The notes under the pieces are model-generated. The model worked only from the letters and a program-made list of their open reading frames with translations, searched no databases and was not told the origin of the DNA. From the NCBI GenBank assembly GCA_037389465.1, contig JAZARR010000175.1, positions 186,001 to 250,000 of the forward strand: 64,000 nt of DNA, in the 5' to 3' direction. Shown here piece after piece: positions 23,126-35,400 of the stretch. Position 1 is the stretch's first letter; every line of letters begins with the position of its first letter. Made by a program: the position numbers and the translations under genes. This DNA comes from Baylisascaris procyonis. Lineage: Eukaryota > Nematoda > Chromadorea > Rhabditida > Ascarididae.

Positions 23126-26100
23126 TTTCGAAAACGATAAAATAAAAGGCTGACGTAATCGGAGATTGCGAGGGTCAGAAATGTGAAGGATCATCGATCG
23201 GATCGCTCAACATCAATAAAGAATATAAAAGAAAATGCAAAAGAACGTCAACAAATCCTCAAAGAAAGCTTAAAACGAAATGAATAAATAATTGAGAATA
23301 AACGCCAAAAGATAAAATTGGAAAAAAGATATGGCGATAAAACCAAATACATCAAACAAATATCGCAGAAATGCAAATAAAATATCCTTCATAAACAAAT
23401 CGAAAATGAAACGGACAGCTCTCATAATTATTCACTGAGTATACTGCTTAAATGATTTCAAAAAAATTTTTAAGGAAGGAAGAAGCAACAAACATATTTT
23501 TTCCAGAAAATAAAATCACATTTTCAAGGAAATTCCATATATGCTTAATATGTCTCGAATTTACAAATGCGTCCAATGCGCTCTAAGAATGCCTTAATCC
23601 CATTCTAATCCCGCCATAAACAAATTCAATTACATTTATAAGCATTATTGAAAGCATCACAAACCCACCCTTAATACAAATGAATGCCATCTAATATTTA
23701 TTATGTAAATGCAGAAAACCTAACTTCATTTATAGATTCACACAGAGTGGAAAACGACAATGCTAGCGACTCGATTGCTAAGACACTTGTGATAGATAAT
23801 CGATTTCCACACACATTAAATGCCCACCAACCGATATTCCCCTCATTCAAAAACATTACCGCAAATAGCGAATCAAGTGAAGCCCATTGTGATTTATAAA
23901 TTGAGGCAACAAAAACCCGAATGCATACGACAGCATCTCGTTGCTTTGTGTTAGGCTAAAACTAATTGCTACGATACATCCACTCCTCACATTTTTGCAA
24001 CGTATTGATAGGCTATACAAATGCGCCATGAAACAGAAAGCGCATAAAATTGAAAGAGCAAAGGAGATGGTGGTTATGCAATTAATCTAATACTGCTTTT
24101 ACTTTAAACCCGCCAAAAAGTTTCCCTTCTTCCTTCGTTGGGGAATTTTTTTTTTAAATTCACTAAAATATTTTGAAAAATAAAATCACATTATTTTTCT
24201 CGTGCAGCAGTAAATAGATTTCACGTAACCAGCTTATATGACTATCTGACGAAACAGCAATGCACAAACATACTCTAGATTGTCCTCTCTCCTTTTTCAT
24301 ATTCGAAGTGAGATTATCTGGAAATTATATTATGTAAATTAAATAAATCACATATAAACACGTTGAAATGGGGATGAAACTCTCTTCTAGCTATTAGCAA
24401 ATTAAAGCATTTAGCGCATACCTCAAAAATATTTTTAAAAAAACTAAACAAAAATCTTTTATATTGGAAATTTTTTCAAAAGAAGCAATGAAAACATAGT
24501 GGAAAAAGTTCAGTGCCAGCCCTTTAAACATCAATGCCGGCAAAACTGCAGAGAAACCGGGCACAATGGCCACGAACAGTGAACCAAGCCGCGCTCACCT
24601 CCCCCCTCTCACAAGGGTAATCTGCGAGGCATCACTAATCATGTAGAATTTGCGATATAAACATGCAATATCTTCTCCACCATTCATCGCCTTAGAATAT
24701 CAGACCATGCCATTATACAAAATTTCAGCCCAATCAATGCATCAGAAGCACTTTTAGTGCATGTGTACAGCCCATTTTCTGGCAAATGGTTGAGAAAAAA
24801 TTGCATTTCGTAATGGAAGTTAAAGCGTTTCTATGATGCACTACTATACGCTTGATATTGTACCAGGATCAGCAAAGCTCGGTTCGTTATTCGCCTGCGC
24901 CTCTCCCTCTCCTCCCTCTTTCCACCTATACTAAATCTAATTTTATCTTTTTCGTTACCTCCGACTCCCATTAATTCAATTTCGTCAAACCTGAAATAAC
25001 TGAAATGAGAAAAAACAAACGAAATGCAATGACATGAACAAAAAGGAAATAAAGTAGCATCGAAACATCACCGAACATAACGGTTCTTTCGAAATCAAAC
25101 AAATAAAATCAATGAAGTATCTTTACTCATTTTTTATCACACTTAATTCACCGATAAAATATTCTGCAGAAGAAAATTTGAACAACAAACGGCAAGATTC
25201 GATTATGAAATCACTAAAAAATAAACTCCTTTGAGCAAATACATTCGATATGTAATTTTCATCTCATCAAAATTTACATATTTCTACCAAAACAAATCCC
25301 ATCCTTCATAAAACTTTGCAGAATTCCATATAAATGAACATCACATCTTCGCCTTTTTCCTAAACGATCGCAGATAGCGATAAACTAGAATGTCGCCAAA
25401 ATTTTTTATTACAGCGCATCAAAATATTGCTAGTTTGACTAGTACCCAGCATTTGAATGTTTTTCATAGTTTCTTCACGTTGTTGGAATAGAGACAACCT
25501 GTACTGCTCGACCGCTCGAGCATGTGTTATAGAATTTCCGATATAAAGTTATAGAATCTGGTGGATCTGAAGACCGAGGTGAGGTGAATAGAAAATTTTA
25601 GCCGATTTAGTGGGCATGCTCATTCGAAATGTGAAGGTGGGACATGTTCGATCGATCGTAATTGCACAGATTGCCCCATGGGGTAATATAATATAAAAGT
25701 AAAAACGGAGAGTATCATTCTCCGTCATCATAATAAATGAGGAATTGTAGTGAAGATGGGCACAATATGAGGCTAACAAAGAATATTATAGTATAGTACA
25801 ACTCGAAACGCTTTATCTACTTATCTAACATATTTCTATAATTATTTCTGAGCAAAAACTGAAACATATACGTTCATATTCTATTCTAATCTATTCGGTG
25901 GAAAACAACGATATTCTCTAATATTCTAGAAGATTCTATAACCTAATAACACAAATATCGCCGAGTTCGCAATGATATACAAGTATTTGCGGATGAGATT
26001 CTATTTGAAGATATTCAAAACAACAAGAAAAACAATTCACCTTCAAAGAATAACTCTAACAGAGACTATCGTATCAAGAACAAGACCCGTTAACTGCAGA

Positions 26101-27532
26101 AAAAATCTATAGACATAATTATTTAAATATGAAAAAAACCATCACCATCCCCTTCGCCACCGCCACCACACTCTCTTTCTTCCCGGCACACTCACTAAGA
26201 ATTTGACTGACGAAAAAACAGAGGAATCCTTCACCAGCCATCACGTTCTTAGTCTCAAAGGTCCCTTCAATCAACAGAACAAACGAACTGGAGGAAATAG
26301 AACCCCCCCCCCATGTTTTCATGTAATAGGACATTTTCGACCAGCGGAAATTTTCTTTTTTTGCATAAACCCGCCTAAAACACCGTGACAATTCCAGCCG
26401 AAGAACAGTCACTAGTTAGATAATTAGAAACTATATTCTATTCTCTATGGAAAAGATACTAGAACGGTTCTCACAAAACAGCACTTGTGTTCATTGAGAT
26501 GAATACTTTGAATAGAATTGTTTCTGCTGAAATCTCTAATCTGCGCGTTGACACACTCAACTATGCAACACAAAAGTGCGAGCTAACATTAATGCTTCCT
26601 ACCCGTCCACAACTCACAACAACTATCAAGCTTAAAGAAAAATTTTGTCGCCTGGAACTGTCCAATAACACCGTTGAAGAGGCCATCGCTTTGCCTGAAA
26701 AATCGTCTCTTCAAATCAATATCATAAAACAGGAGTTATAAAAGAGAAAAAACTTTCTGAAGAAAAAGGTCTCAGCCTTCTATTCATCATGGTTTTTGAG
26801 GTGAAATTTTTATCTGCTTTCAAAAGTAATGGGCCTAAAACAGCAAAAGACTGGGCACGAAACAGGGAAAAACGACAAACCAAATTTGATCCTTCCAAAA
26901 TGACTAACACTGACCTGTTCTAGGGTTGAGTTGAATTTGCGTTTATTAATCAATGATATAACTACCTCTGATATAAACAGCTCTCTTCTGAAAAGCTAAC
27001 AATGCCCTTTTCCAAATGAGAAAAATTCAAGAAGCTTACGCAAAAAAAGAGAATTTTTCACATCTACCTAATATGAGCGGAAAAAATCGGATGAAATGAA
27101 GCAAATTCTCCGAGATGAAATATGATGCTAGTTCGGTAAATTATTCTGGAAATGCAGCCATTAAACGATCATCTAATTTTACTTATCCCTTAAGTGCCAG
27201 TCTCTTTTTTGCATATATTACGACATGTAATTAAACATTATAATATATCATTTTTCTACTATGATCAATTAATAAAGGTGATCCCTTACATGTATACTCA
27301 CATCTTTGCACAGCTGAATACGATTCAGATAATCTATGTTAAAAAACGAAAGCGATAATTTCATGGTTTGGCCACGTTAATGAAGTTATCAGTATTATAA
27401 TTTTTTATTCATCATTTTATGGATACTCATTCATTTACTCATCAATATTTATCTATTCATTTATCTATTAATCGTTACTTAATTTTCTTCTGCTGATCAG
27501 TATTTTACTCACCAAAATTCAGTTCGCATCTA

Positions 27533-27538
27533 TTTATT
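27533..27538 (-). terminator. Candidate poly(A) signal of gene A
   Basis: AATAAA on the minus strand (TTTATT on plus) about 170 bp past gene A's stop codon. A second AATAAA lies at 27404-27409. Confidence 0.35.
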
Positions 27539-27711
27539 GTCACGACTTATATAATCTATACCACTATTTATCCTATTTATCAATATTATCGTAAGTTTAA
27601 TCAGTATTTGAATAGAGTATTATCTCTTCCTCAGAACTTTCACATATTGATGAATAATTCAATTGATGAAATAAAAATGAACTTCTCGCTCACCTTAATG
27701 GAACTGCATTC

Positions 27712-29448
27712 TTATCGACCAATGCCGTTTGATTTAGCAAGTTCGGCACGTCTTTTAGCACGCCATATTCGTTTACGAGCTGCTTCAATTGCTCGCCTCA
27801 TTGCCAACTCTTCATCGTTTAACGATGAGCGTATTATCGGTTTCCTTTTCAATCCTCTCGCTTTAAGTGGGATTTTGCTAGGAATTTGTGCAATTACACT
27901 TGCAACCGCAACATCCGATTTCATTTCCACCTTAGACATCTCATTTGTTCGATGCTTTGTCTGCACTTCCGTTGATGATCTTCTTCGACAATCAACCAAT
28001 GAACCTCGCTCTCTCAATATCGGATCTTCGCTTCTTTTGTTCGATAAATCAACCGCAGCATTACTGTCCATTTGGGTCTTTCTTGACTCTTCTGACCTTG
28101 GCATGACCCCTTCAACTGTGGAATCTGTATAGCTTGGCACAGCATCAGCACTTTCATCAGAACCGATCAACTTCAGCTGATTTCTACGAAGATCGTTACG
28201 CTGAGTGAGGAACGTGAACAGCCTAGCTTGCTCAATGACCATTGCTCTAAGCACTTCGAGAGGTAGCAGTCCACCAGCCATTTCCTTCTCCACTTCTACC
28301 ATTTTTTCAATGATCACTCTGTATTTCTCTAGTCTCTTCTCCAAAACACCTCTCTCTTTATGTTCGTCATCTAAATTCGGCCATCCGAATCTTGCTGCAT
28401 CCTCCATACTGATCGAATGTTTTAAACGTTTCACCAATCGACGTCGCTTCATCGTTCCGCTTCGATCAGCTTCACTCATCTCCAGAAGTCGTGTACGAGT
28501 ACGTGCAATACGTTTGCGTTCAGCATCCACCGCACGAATATAGGCCAATTTTTCGGGCGAAAGCACGCTTCTTGAGCGTTGCCTTCTCCTTACCTGCTTT
28601 GCCGTCTCATTGTTGCTTATGCATGTTGTAAGCTGAAACTCCTCCGATCCCACTGCACCTCCATCCATATGACCGCTTATTTCATGCGTACTGCCTCGTC
28701 CTTCCGATTCCTCATAAACTTCACCACTGCATGAGGAATATCTGAAGGTATTTGTTTCAACTTCATGCTCCTTCCCACTATCACAATTAACCGCCACATT
28801 TATGATCTCATAACCAGGCATTTTGGTTAATACCAATGGCACCGATCCTCCTAGCATGGTACATGTATTCGAAGTATGTCCTCCTCTTCCTGCAATCGCA
28901 ACCCCAGGAAGACAGAAAGATTCGCGTTCAGCAGATGTTGGCGAAAATACATTCTTGTAATGCATCGAAACAGCGCTCGTCGGCTGCGTCTGTGCAATTA
29001 CATCTCTAGCCGTCTTGATGACCGTTTCATCGCGACTCATATCGTCGCCAACATCTTTATGAATATTTCCACACTTTAGCCAACTAGAATCGTTCTCAGC
29101 ACCTTGCTTTGAGGTCAAATTACCGGGTATCGAACTCGTGTTGATTGCAAATGATGGCAATATGTTCAACTTTCTTCCGATATCATTCTTCACTTCTTCA
29201 GCATTAAGAGTCTGCCCAATGAGATATTCTTGAACAGTTAACGAAGGCTCCCTTCGAGAACTCTCCTCGGTATTCCAGCCGTTCAGAGCGTCTGGAATGC
29301 TACCTGAATTACAAACGATGGCGTTCCGCTCAGTGATCGGCAACAAGTCCAACCCACTTGGCCACCTCTGTTTCGTGTGTGGATACTCGCCGACACCACG
29401 CATTTTCAATCGTGTTATCCGCTTCCGTTCTTTATCCTTTTCCCTCAC
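27712..29448 (-). CDS. Gene A exon 12: 1.7 kb terminal exon
   Basis: 578 codons plus TAA, acceptor TTTTGACAG, opening VREKDKERKRITRLKMRG. A long polar, Ser/Glu-rich middle is followed by RRRQRSRSVLSPEKLAYIR, AVDAERKRIARTRTRLLEMS (a repeat core), a helical stretch EKRLEKYRVIIEKMVEVEKE, and a final core AIEAARKRIWRAKRRAELAK just before the stop. By far the longest open frame in the window and free of low-complexity explanation. Confidence 0.9.
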   Translation of the reverse strand: MREKDKERKRITRLKMRGVGEYPHTKQRWPSGLDLLPITERNAIVCNSGSIPDALNGWNTEESSRREPSLTVQEYLIGQTLNAEEVKNDIGRKLNILPSFAINTSSIPGNLTSKQGAENDSSWLKCGNIHKDVGDDMSRDETVIKTARDVIAQTQPTSAVSMHYKNVFSPTSAERESFCLPGVAIAGRGGHTSNTCTMLGGSVPLVLTKMPGYEIINVAVNCDSGKEHEVETNTFRYSSCSGEVYEESEGRGSTHEISGHMDGGAVGSEEFQLTTCISNNETAKQVRRRQRSRSVLSPEKLAYIRAVDAERKRIARTRTRLLEMSEADRSGTMKRRRLVKRLKHSISMEDAARFGWPNLDDEHKERGVLEKRLEKYRVIIEKMVEVEKEMAGGLLPLEVLRAMVIEQARLFTFLTQRNDLRRNQLKLIGSDESADAVPSYTDSTVEGVMPRSEESRKTQMDSNAAVDLSNKRSEDPILRERGSLVDCRRRSSTEVQTKHRTNEMSKVEMKSDVAVASVIAQIPSKIPLKARGLKRKPIIRSSLNDEELAMRRAIEAARKRIWRAKRRAELAKSNGIGR

Positions 29449-32400
29449 CTGTCAAAATACCACTATATTCATTTATGAAAATGTGTAGGAACGACTAGAC
29501 ATTGTTTACACTTTTTTTGCATCTAACAAATAAACAGTAGTATTAATAATAATCACAGTGGTAAAACGGTAATATTTCCAATTATCTTTTCAGGCTAACA
29601 TATTATTGCTATAACCAATTACTTAATTTCGGTAATTTTATCCTAACAAGCATCTAACAACCAAAAAATATCAAATCCAAATAAATAACAAAAACAACAA
29701 GAAGCTGGTTCAGATGCCCTCCTTTTCTTGAAAAGAAAGCGATGCCACATTAGTTAACCTATCAAACATACCCACGATCAAGCCCAACTGTCTCAAATAA
29801 CTCAAATACTCACCCGAAATCTTTCTACAAGTGTACTTCAAATGGTATCTAGTCGAAGAGCAGAATGAACGAATGGAATGATGAGGCCTGAGAAAGAGTG
29901 TTTAGAACTAAGTTTTCAAAATGGCCAACAAACTAACAAATCACCTTAGCTAAAACATCTGGAGGCAGATCGGCTCTCCGTCTATAACGGCGATTACGGC
30001 AGAACGTATGCAGTGACTTATTTTCTTCATTAACGCCGCTCTTTTCCCCGAAGCCCACATCTTTCGTGCTTTTGTATGCACGTACATTTGGAACGCTGTT
30101 CGAGGTATGCTCTAGAATATCGAAAACTATTAAGTCATCTTCAAATAAACATACGCTGGCATTGAGCAACACTTGGAATTTTATAGAGATCAGCAACCGG
30201 ATATGAATGGAACTATACAACAGGCATTGAAGAAAATCTGGTTGGCTTCCTTCCTTCCTTTCGATTCCTTACATTTTGGACACTCAGGTTACACTACGAC
30301 CTAATATAGCAAGTCACAGTACAACCGTACTACAGTAATCACACTACGTTATACGTTAATCTTGAAAAGATAAATTTGAAACACAACGTTAGCATATGAT
30401 ATGGCTTTCACTCCTAGTGGCAACGGCTGTTACCACGTACATGCCGCAAATGATCCCCAATTACGCCATCAAATGAACATTCATAAGAAAATCCTCAATC
30501 AATCGATCAAAATCTTCCAAAATACTCCAGTAAAATACACGAAATATTTTTTGATAACGATCACCTTGCACAGTGATAGGTCCACAAAGATCTAAGGCCA
30601 TGAGAGAGGAAGGCAGGAGGGCAAGAAAGGTGAAAGGCTGACATCAGAAACCTCGAGAAGTATTATCCCTACAGTCCTCACATCATGAGTTCCACATTTC
30701 ACTCCCTAAACAATAAGTAATACATAATCATAAAATTGTCATGGAATGATTCCGAAATGAAGATCTACAGTGACTTTTTCCAAACTTTTGATTAGATGAC
30801 ATCATAATGAAGGACGCCACCATTTCAATCTATAAGCAGTGAATCATTTAAAAAAACCCCAAGAGCCTTGTGAAAGGTTCAAAGGAACAATTCCAAGGAA
30901 TAACAAACCTTTAGCACAGCTTGATGTCGGTTCCTCGGTACACAACGACGGCGACTTTAATGTTGCGTCTTGGCTCAACAAACGATGTGACAATGAGGCA
31001 ATGGCTTCCTTAATTAAAATTAGTTATTCAGCATTCACCTTCAACTTTATCTGAATTTCAAATCACTAAAGTTCTTCCCTAATTTTAGGACTTTGTGTCG
31101 AGTATCGAAAAGAGTTGCAGTTACAGTAAAACAGGTGAAAAACAATTTATTGGTCAATCTGTTTCTGCGAAAACGTAAAAGTATAAACAATGCCTTAGCG
31201 ATTTTAATAAACGTGAAGAAAATTTTACTTCCAAGAAAGAGTACTGGATCACACAGCAGCAGTATTCTTTCATGGGCCCTCGGAGTTCGCAGGCACAACT
31301 CCACCCTCCCCCACTCCGAAGTCCGCACCAAACAATCGAAGCCTCCAACCCCAGGTAATGACATTTTCCCGTCCGCATATCCTCACGCATAATGGGGCAG
31401 TGCTACACCGCAACCTTCAAGCCTAGAAATCTGCACTGCAAACCTCTGGTCTCGGATGCTACCGAGTCTGAATAACGAAAAAACCCTGAAGGTCCACCAA
31501 CTGGTCCATTAAGTAAGTACTCCCGACAGTTACATGTTAAAAAAAGAAACCTTGCCTTTCCATTGACACATATTTCCCACGAACTCGAAAAGTAGAGAAA
31601 AGAGAAACGATCCTTCGATCATAACGGATAAACAGAGGAGCGACAAAATCCTACACTTAAAAATGTACCTTACAGGTGAAAAGATAAACAAACCATTTCG
31701 TTTATCGTTTATGTCTCACGATTCGCGACCGTCCACTTCGTTGAGGAGTGTTCGTTGATCGTTGTTATGAATCGAATACATGCAATAACACTGCCCTACG
31801 ATCTGAAAGAAACGCCTGAAAACAGAATCTTCTATATTATGAATCGAAATAGACATCCAATTGCAACTATTCATTGTAACGCTCTAAATAAATATTATTA
31901 AAAAAATTTTAGATAACTTCTGAACGACTTAAGACAGCGCCGTTCTTTACAACATTTGAAAAATTCAAAAGCAAATTTTTGTCTAGCTATTGGAATAACG
32001 CTAAGAATAATTTCTTACGAAATGCATGCTGCACTTACTTGCACAACTAGCCACATTTCAAACAGCACGAAGAAAATAACATATATCCATTAATACGAGG
32101 TAAAAATATTTAAACAAGAAAGCAACTTGAAGCTCGCTTTAAAAACTATCGACAATATGTTAAAATTTATTTTTGTTCATATGTTTACAAATGCAATAAA
32201 CTCTTTGAATACATGGAAAAACGTGACTTTATTATACAAATTATATCACAAAATTATTTACTCTTCCCGTTCGGTAATTTCCAAAATTCTTCAAAATTCT
32301 CAAAAACAATCCTCAACTCAGTGAAAATATTTTTGTATTTGCGTATATAACTTTTTTTGTTATCAAATAAATATTTGTAATCGAAAAATTTCATTTCCTT

Positions 32401-35400
32401 TATCAACTCCTGCTTAATAACCTCCACCCCCTCATCTTTCTTGAAAAACAAAATTTGTTGCCCCAAACACCATTTCCCTTTTCTCCTCTAATCTATACGA
32501 ACTTTTTAATGCCAACAAGGCCTATAGATTAAAAGAATATGATGGTTGAAAGAGCATTTGAAATGATAACCTACTCTCTTACAACCTCCTTAACTAATCA
32601 AAATCGACTGATCTTCGGATCAGGAATCAATTGACTGACTGCAACCATTAAAACAAACGAAGCAAACAATTTCACAATCATCATTCAAGTCGCATCAATA
32701 CATGAAATACACTGAATTTAAATATTCAAAATTTCTCTAAAATCCAATCGAAACCAATTCTGCACACTTATATACGGGAAAAACGATGGATAATTTGAGG
32801 AAAATTTTTGCAAATTTTGAAAAAAAATTCAAATTTATTAGTCGAGGGAACGCTTTTTAAATGCAAAAACAACATGTTTAAATGCAGTAGGAAAGAACAG
32901 TTATAACGAGATGAAACACGTCATAAACAGCACAACGAAGAGCAAATGCAACACTCCAGGCCACCTCAAAGAGTAAAGTCAATCATGAATAAAGCGACAA
33001 CACCCGTGAACCTGTCTCCTTATAGTGAATGAAAATTCTTGCTTTTTTGATTACTTTTGCTGGTCGAAAGGAAAAAACCGTAGCACCCTTTAATGCGTAA
33101 CATCGGAAAGTGGTATGCGATTTTGATATGGCCAGAAGCATAAAAATGCAAACAACATAACAGCAGATAAACTATGTCCGATGGAAGTATCCGCATCATA
33201 TTTGTGCAAAAACATTGTCTCACAAATTCTGAAAACCCGAGATAATTCACAAAGTGGAAAAATTAAAAAATAAAGAAATTTTTTACACAACACGTTATCA
33301 GAAAAGTTTCAGATCACCTATATGTGTTATTCAACCAATGAAATGCAAATCAAACAAAACGTACAATCAGAGCGCCGCTTTTGATCTATCCACTTCCAAC
33401 AAGCGTCACATACTCTTCTCCACTGTGTGCCACCCACCCTTCCCTCCATTTATTTCTTCAGTCCTGGCGCTTTCACTGAGGTATACAAATATTGGTGTAG
33501 TTACAATTTTTGAATCGAGTAGGGGACGACTCGATCGGATAAAGTCAACGGTTAAAGGAAAAAGTGACGATGAAACTGCAATTTTGAAGAAGAAGGCTGA
33601 ATTTCATTAATAAAGACGAAATGAGTTTTGTGATAATGTGAACGCTGTCCCCATCTTCACACCCCCTCCCCTCCTTAAATCATTCAACAGAGAATGGGAA
33701 CCGAATCGCATTCATAATTTGATGAACATATACTTATCTATAAGTGAGACATGATCCTTCGCTTACCATGAACTTACCTAAGAATAACACACCTATACCA
33801 ACAACCAGCGCCCCTCTCAATCCATGAAAAATAATGGCCTTGGCAATTAGAAGCACTAACTTACAACCTAAGTGACCAAATAGCGACTTCAAAAAAGATC
33901 TGAGAAAAAGAGATCATCAAGACGGCCTCACAGCGTCTTACATACAAATGCACCTTTTGTAATCCATAAATGCTGCTATATCAATCCATCCTGTGCTTGG
34001 TCCACATAATCCATATAAAGCACCTCACAATCATCTGGCACCTAAAAACGCCCACCTGTGCATTCGCAAAAACATTTCAGAACTGATCAATCAGATTGCA
34101 TTCTGGCGTCGTCGATGCCAGCAAAACTCCCATCTGCAGAAATCAACGAACAACAATGAGTTCCTATGCAACTTATGTGTATATTGAACTAAAAATGACT
34201 CTCACTGACATCTGAATCCATTAGCACGCCAACTCTGTGAACATGAACAGCATGTTTTGAATTCAGCGCCCAGACATCTATCTGCCAACATGTACTCACA
34301 ACATTAGCCAAGGAATGACAGGGACTTATTGCCAGTGACGAATTCAATAATGTCTGATAACTGACTCTATTACTATTTTAATGCCAACCACGGTTTCAGC
34401 ACCTATAAAGTCAAACATGCAGTTAGCCAGGTAACATTAGTTTAACCTAAAAGACGAGGAAATCGTCCATCATACCAATATGCACAATTTCTGACTAAAA
34501 TAGAGAAATATAAAATTTTTAGCAGAGGTTTCCTTAGCGATACTCCCATCCTCCTCGCCAGCCATTTTAGAAAATGTCCAAAGCGGAGAAGAGGACTCAA
34601 GGAAGCATGAGAGTTACATGATTCCTCAATCGAAAAAACAAAACTATTTATAATAAACACAAATCACAAATGAATAAAAACAAACGAAATCAACAAGTAG
34701 GGCTTACCTCTATCAAATGACGATATTCATGTTGTTCATCATAAACACCTTTATACCAGACATTTCCACCCTCTATAGGTCGTAAAACTGCAGTCACAAA
34801 TCTGCCCTCTCTTGCCGATTGAAATATTTGACTTCCTGCGATCGGCTCAGTTGATCGTATGATTTTGCAAGTAGTGACAGGATCAGGCTCACTACTCGGA
34901 TGGCTTTTGCGTCTCCGTATAACACAACTACGTTTCGACGAGGATGGTCCATCGACAGGTGAGTCTTCATTCTCCTCATCATCTAACACAATACGCACTT
35001 CCTCCTCCGCCTCTTCATTTCCCCTTATGTTACGATTCCTTGAGCAATTATCCATAAATCTCGATGAGCAATTATTGTCCTTCTCACTTGCGTTAACGCT
35101 CTGAAACAAATCAATTCAACAATCACAATGGCGTCTTAACAATCACACTTTAACATGATGTGATAAGACGCTTATGTAACACTCACAGTTTTGGAATTTC
35201 CTCAAAAATGAAAATGAAGACGGTTTTTGACGATCTAATATCTAGCCCTGATACATCCAGCACTCTATAATTTTCTTGAATCGTCTCCCCCTAATCTTTA
35301 AAATGTGCGAAGTGTATCGCTCATAAAATCCATATGGAGATAAACAAGAAAATTATGTCCTCTCCATACCTCCTTTCTGAATCGCTGTTAGGTGAAATAG

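Larger units (their letters stand above)
22686..27711. other. Intergenic, gene A to gene B
   Basis: Contains gene B's upstream region and gene A's 3' flank. Mostly AT-rich sequence with no convincing exon. The notable part is a GC-richer block at about 22988-23125. Confidence 0.6.

Noticed and set aside
26487..26741. 84-codon plus-strand frame of ordinary composition (AEISNLRVDTLNYATQK...)
   Set aside because: More protein-like than most, but I recognise no family and see no splice partners or signals; kept out of the annotation.
27608..28132. 174-codon plus-strand frame
   Set aside because: Antisense to the terminal exon of gene A, whose minus-strand frame is far longer and carries the repeat cores.
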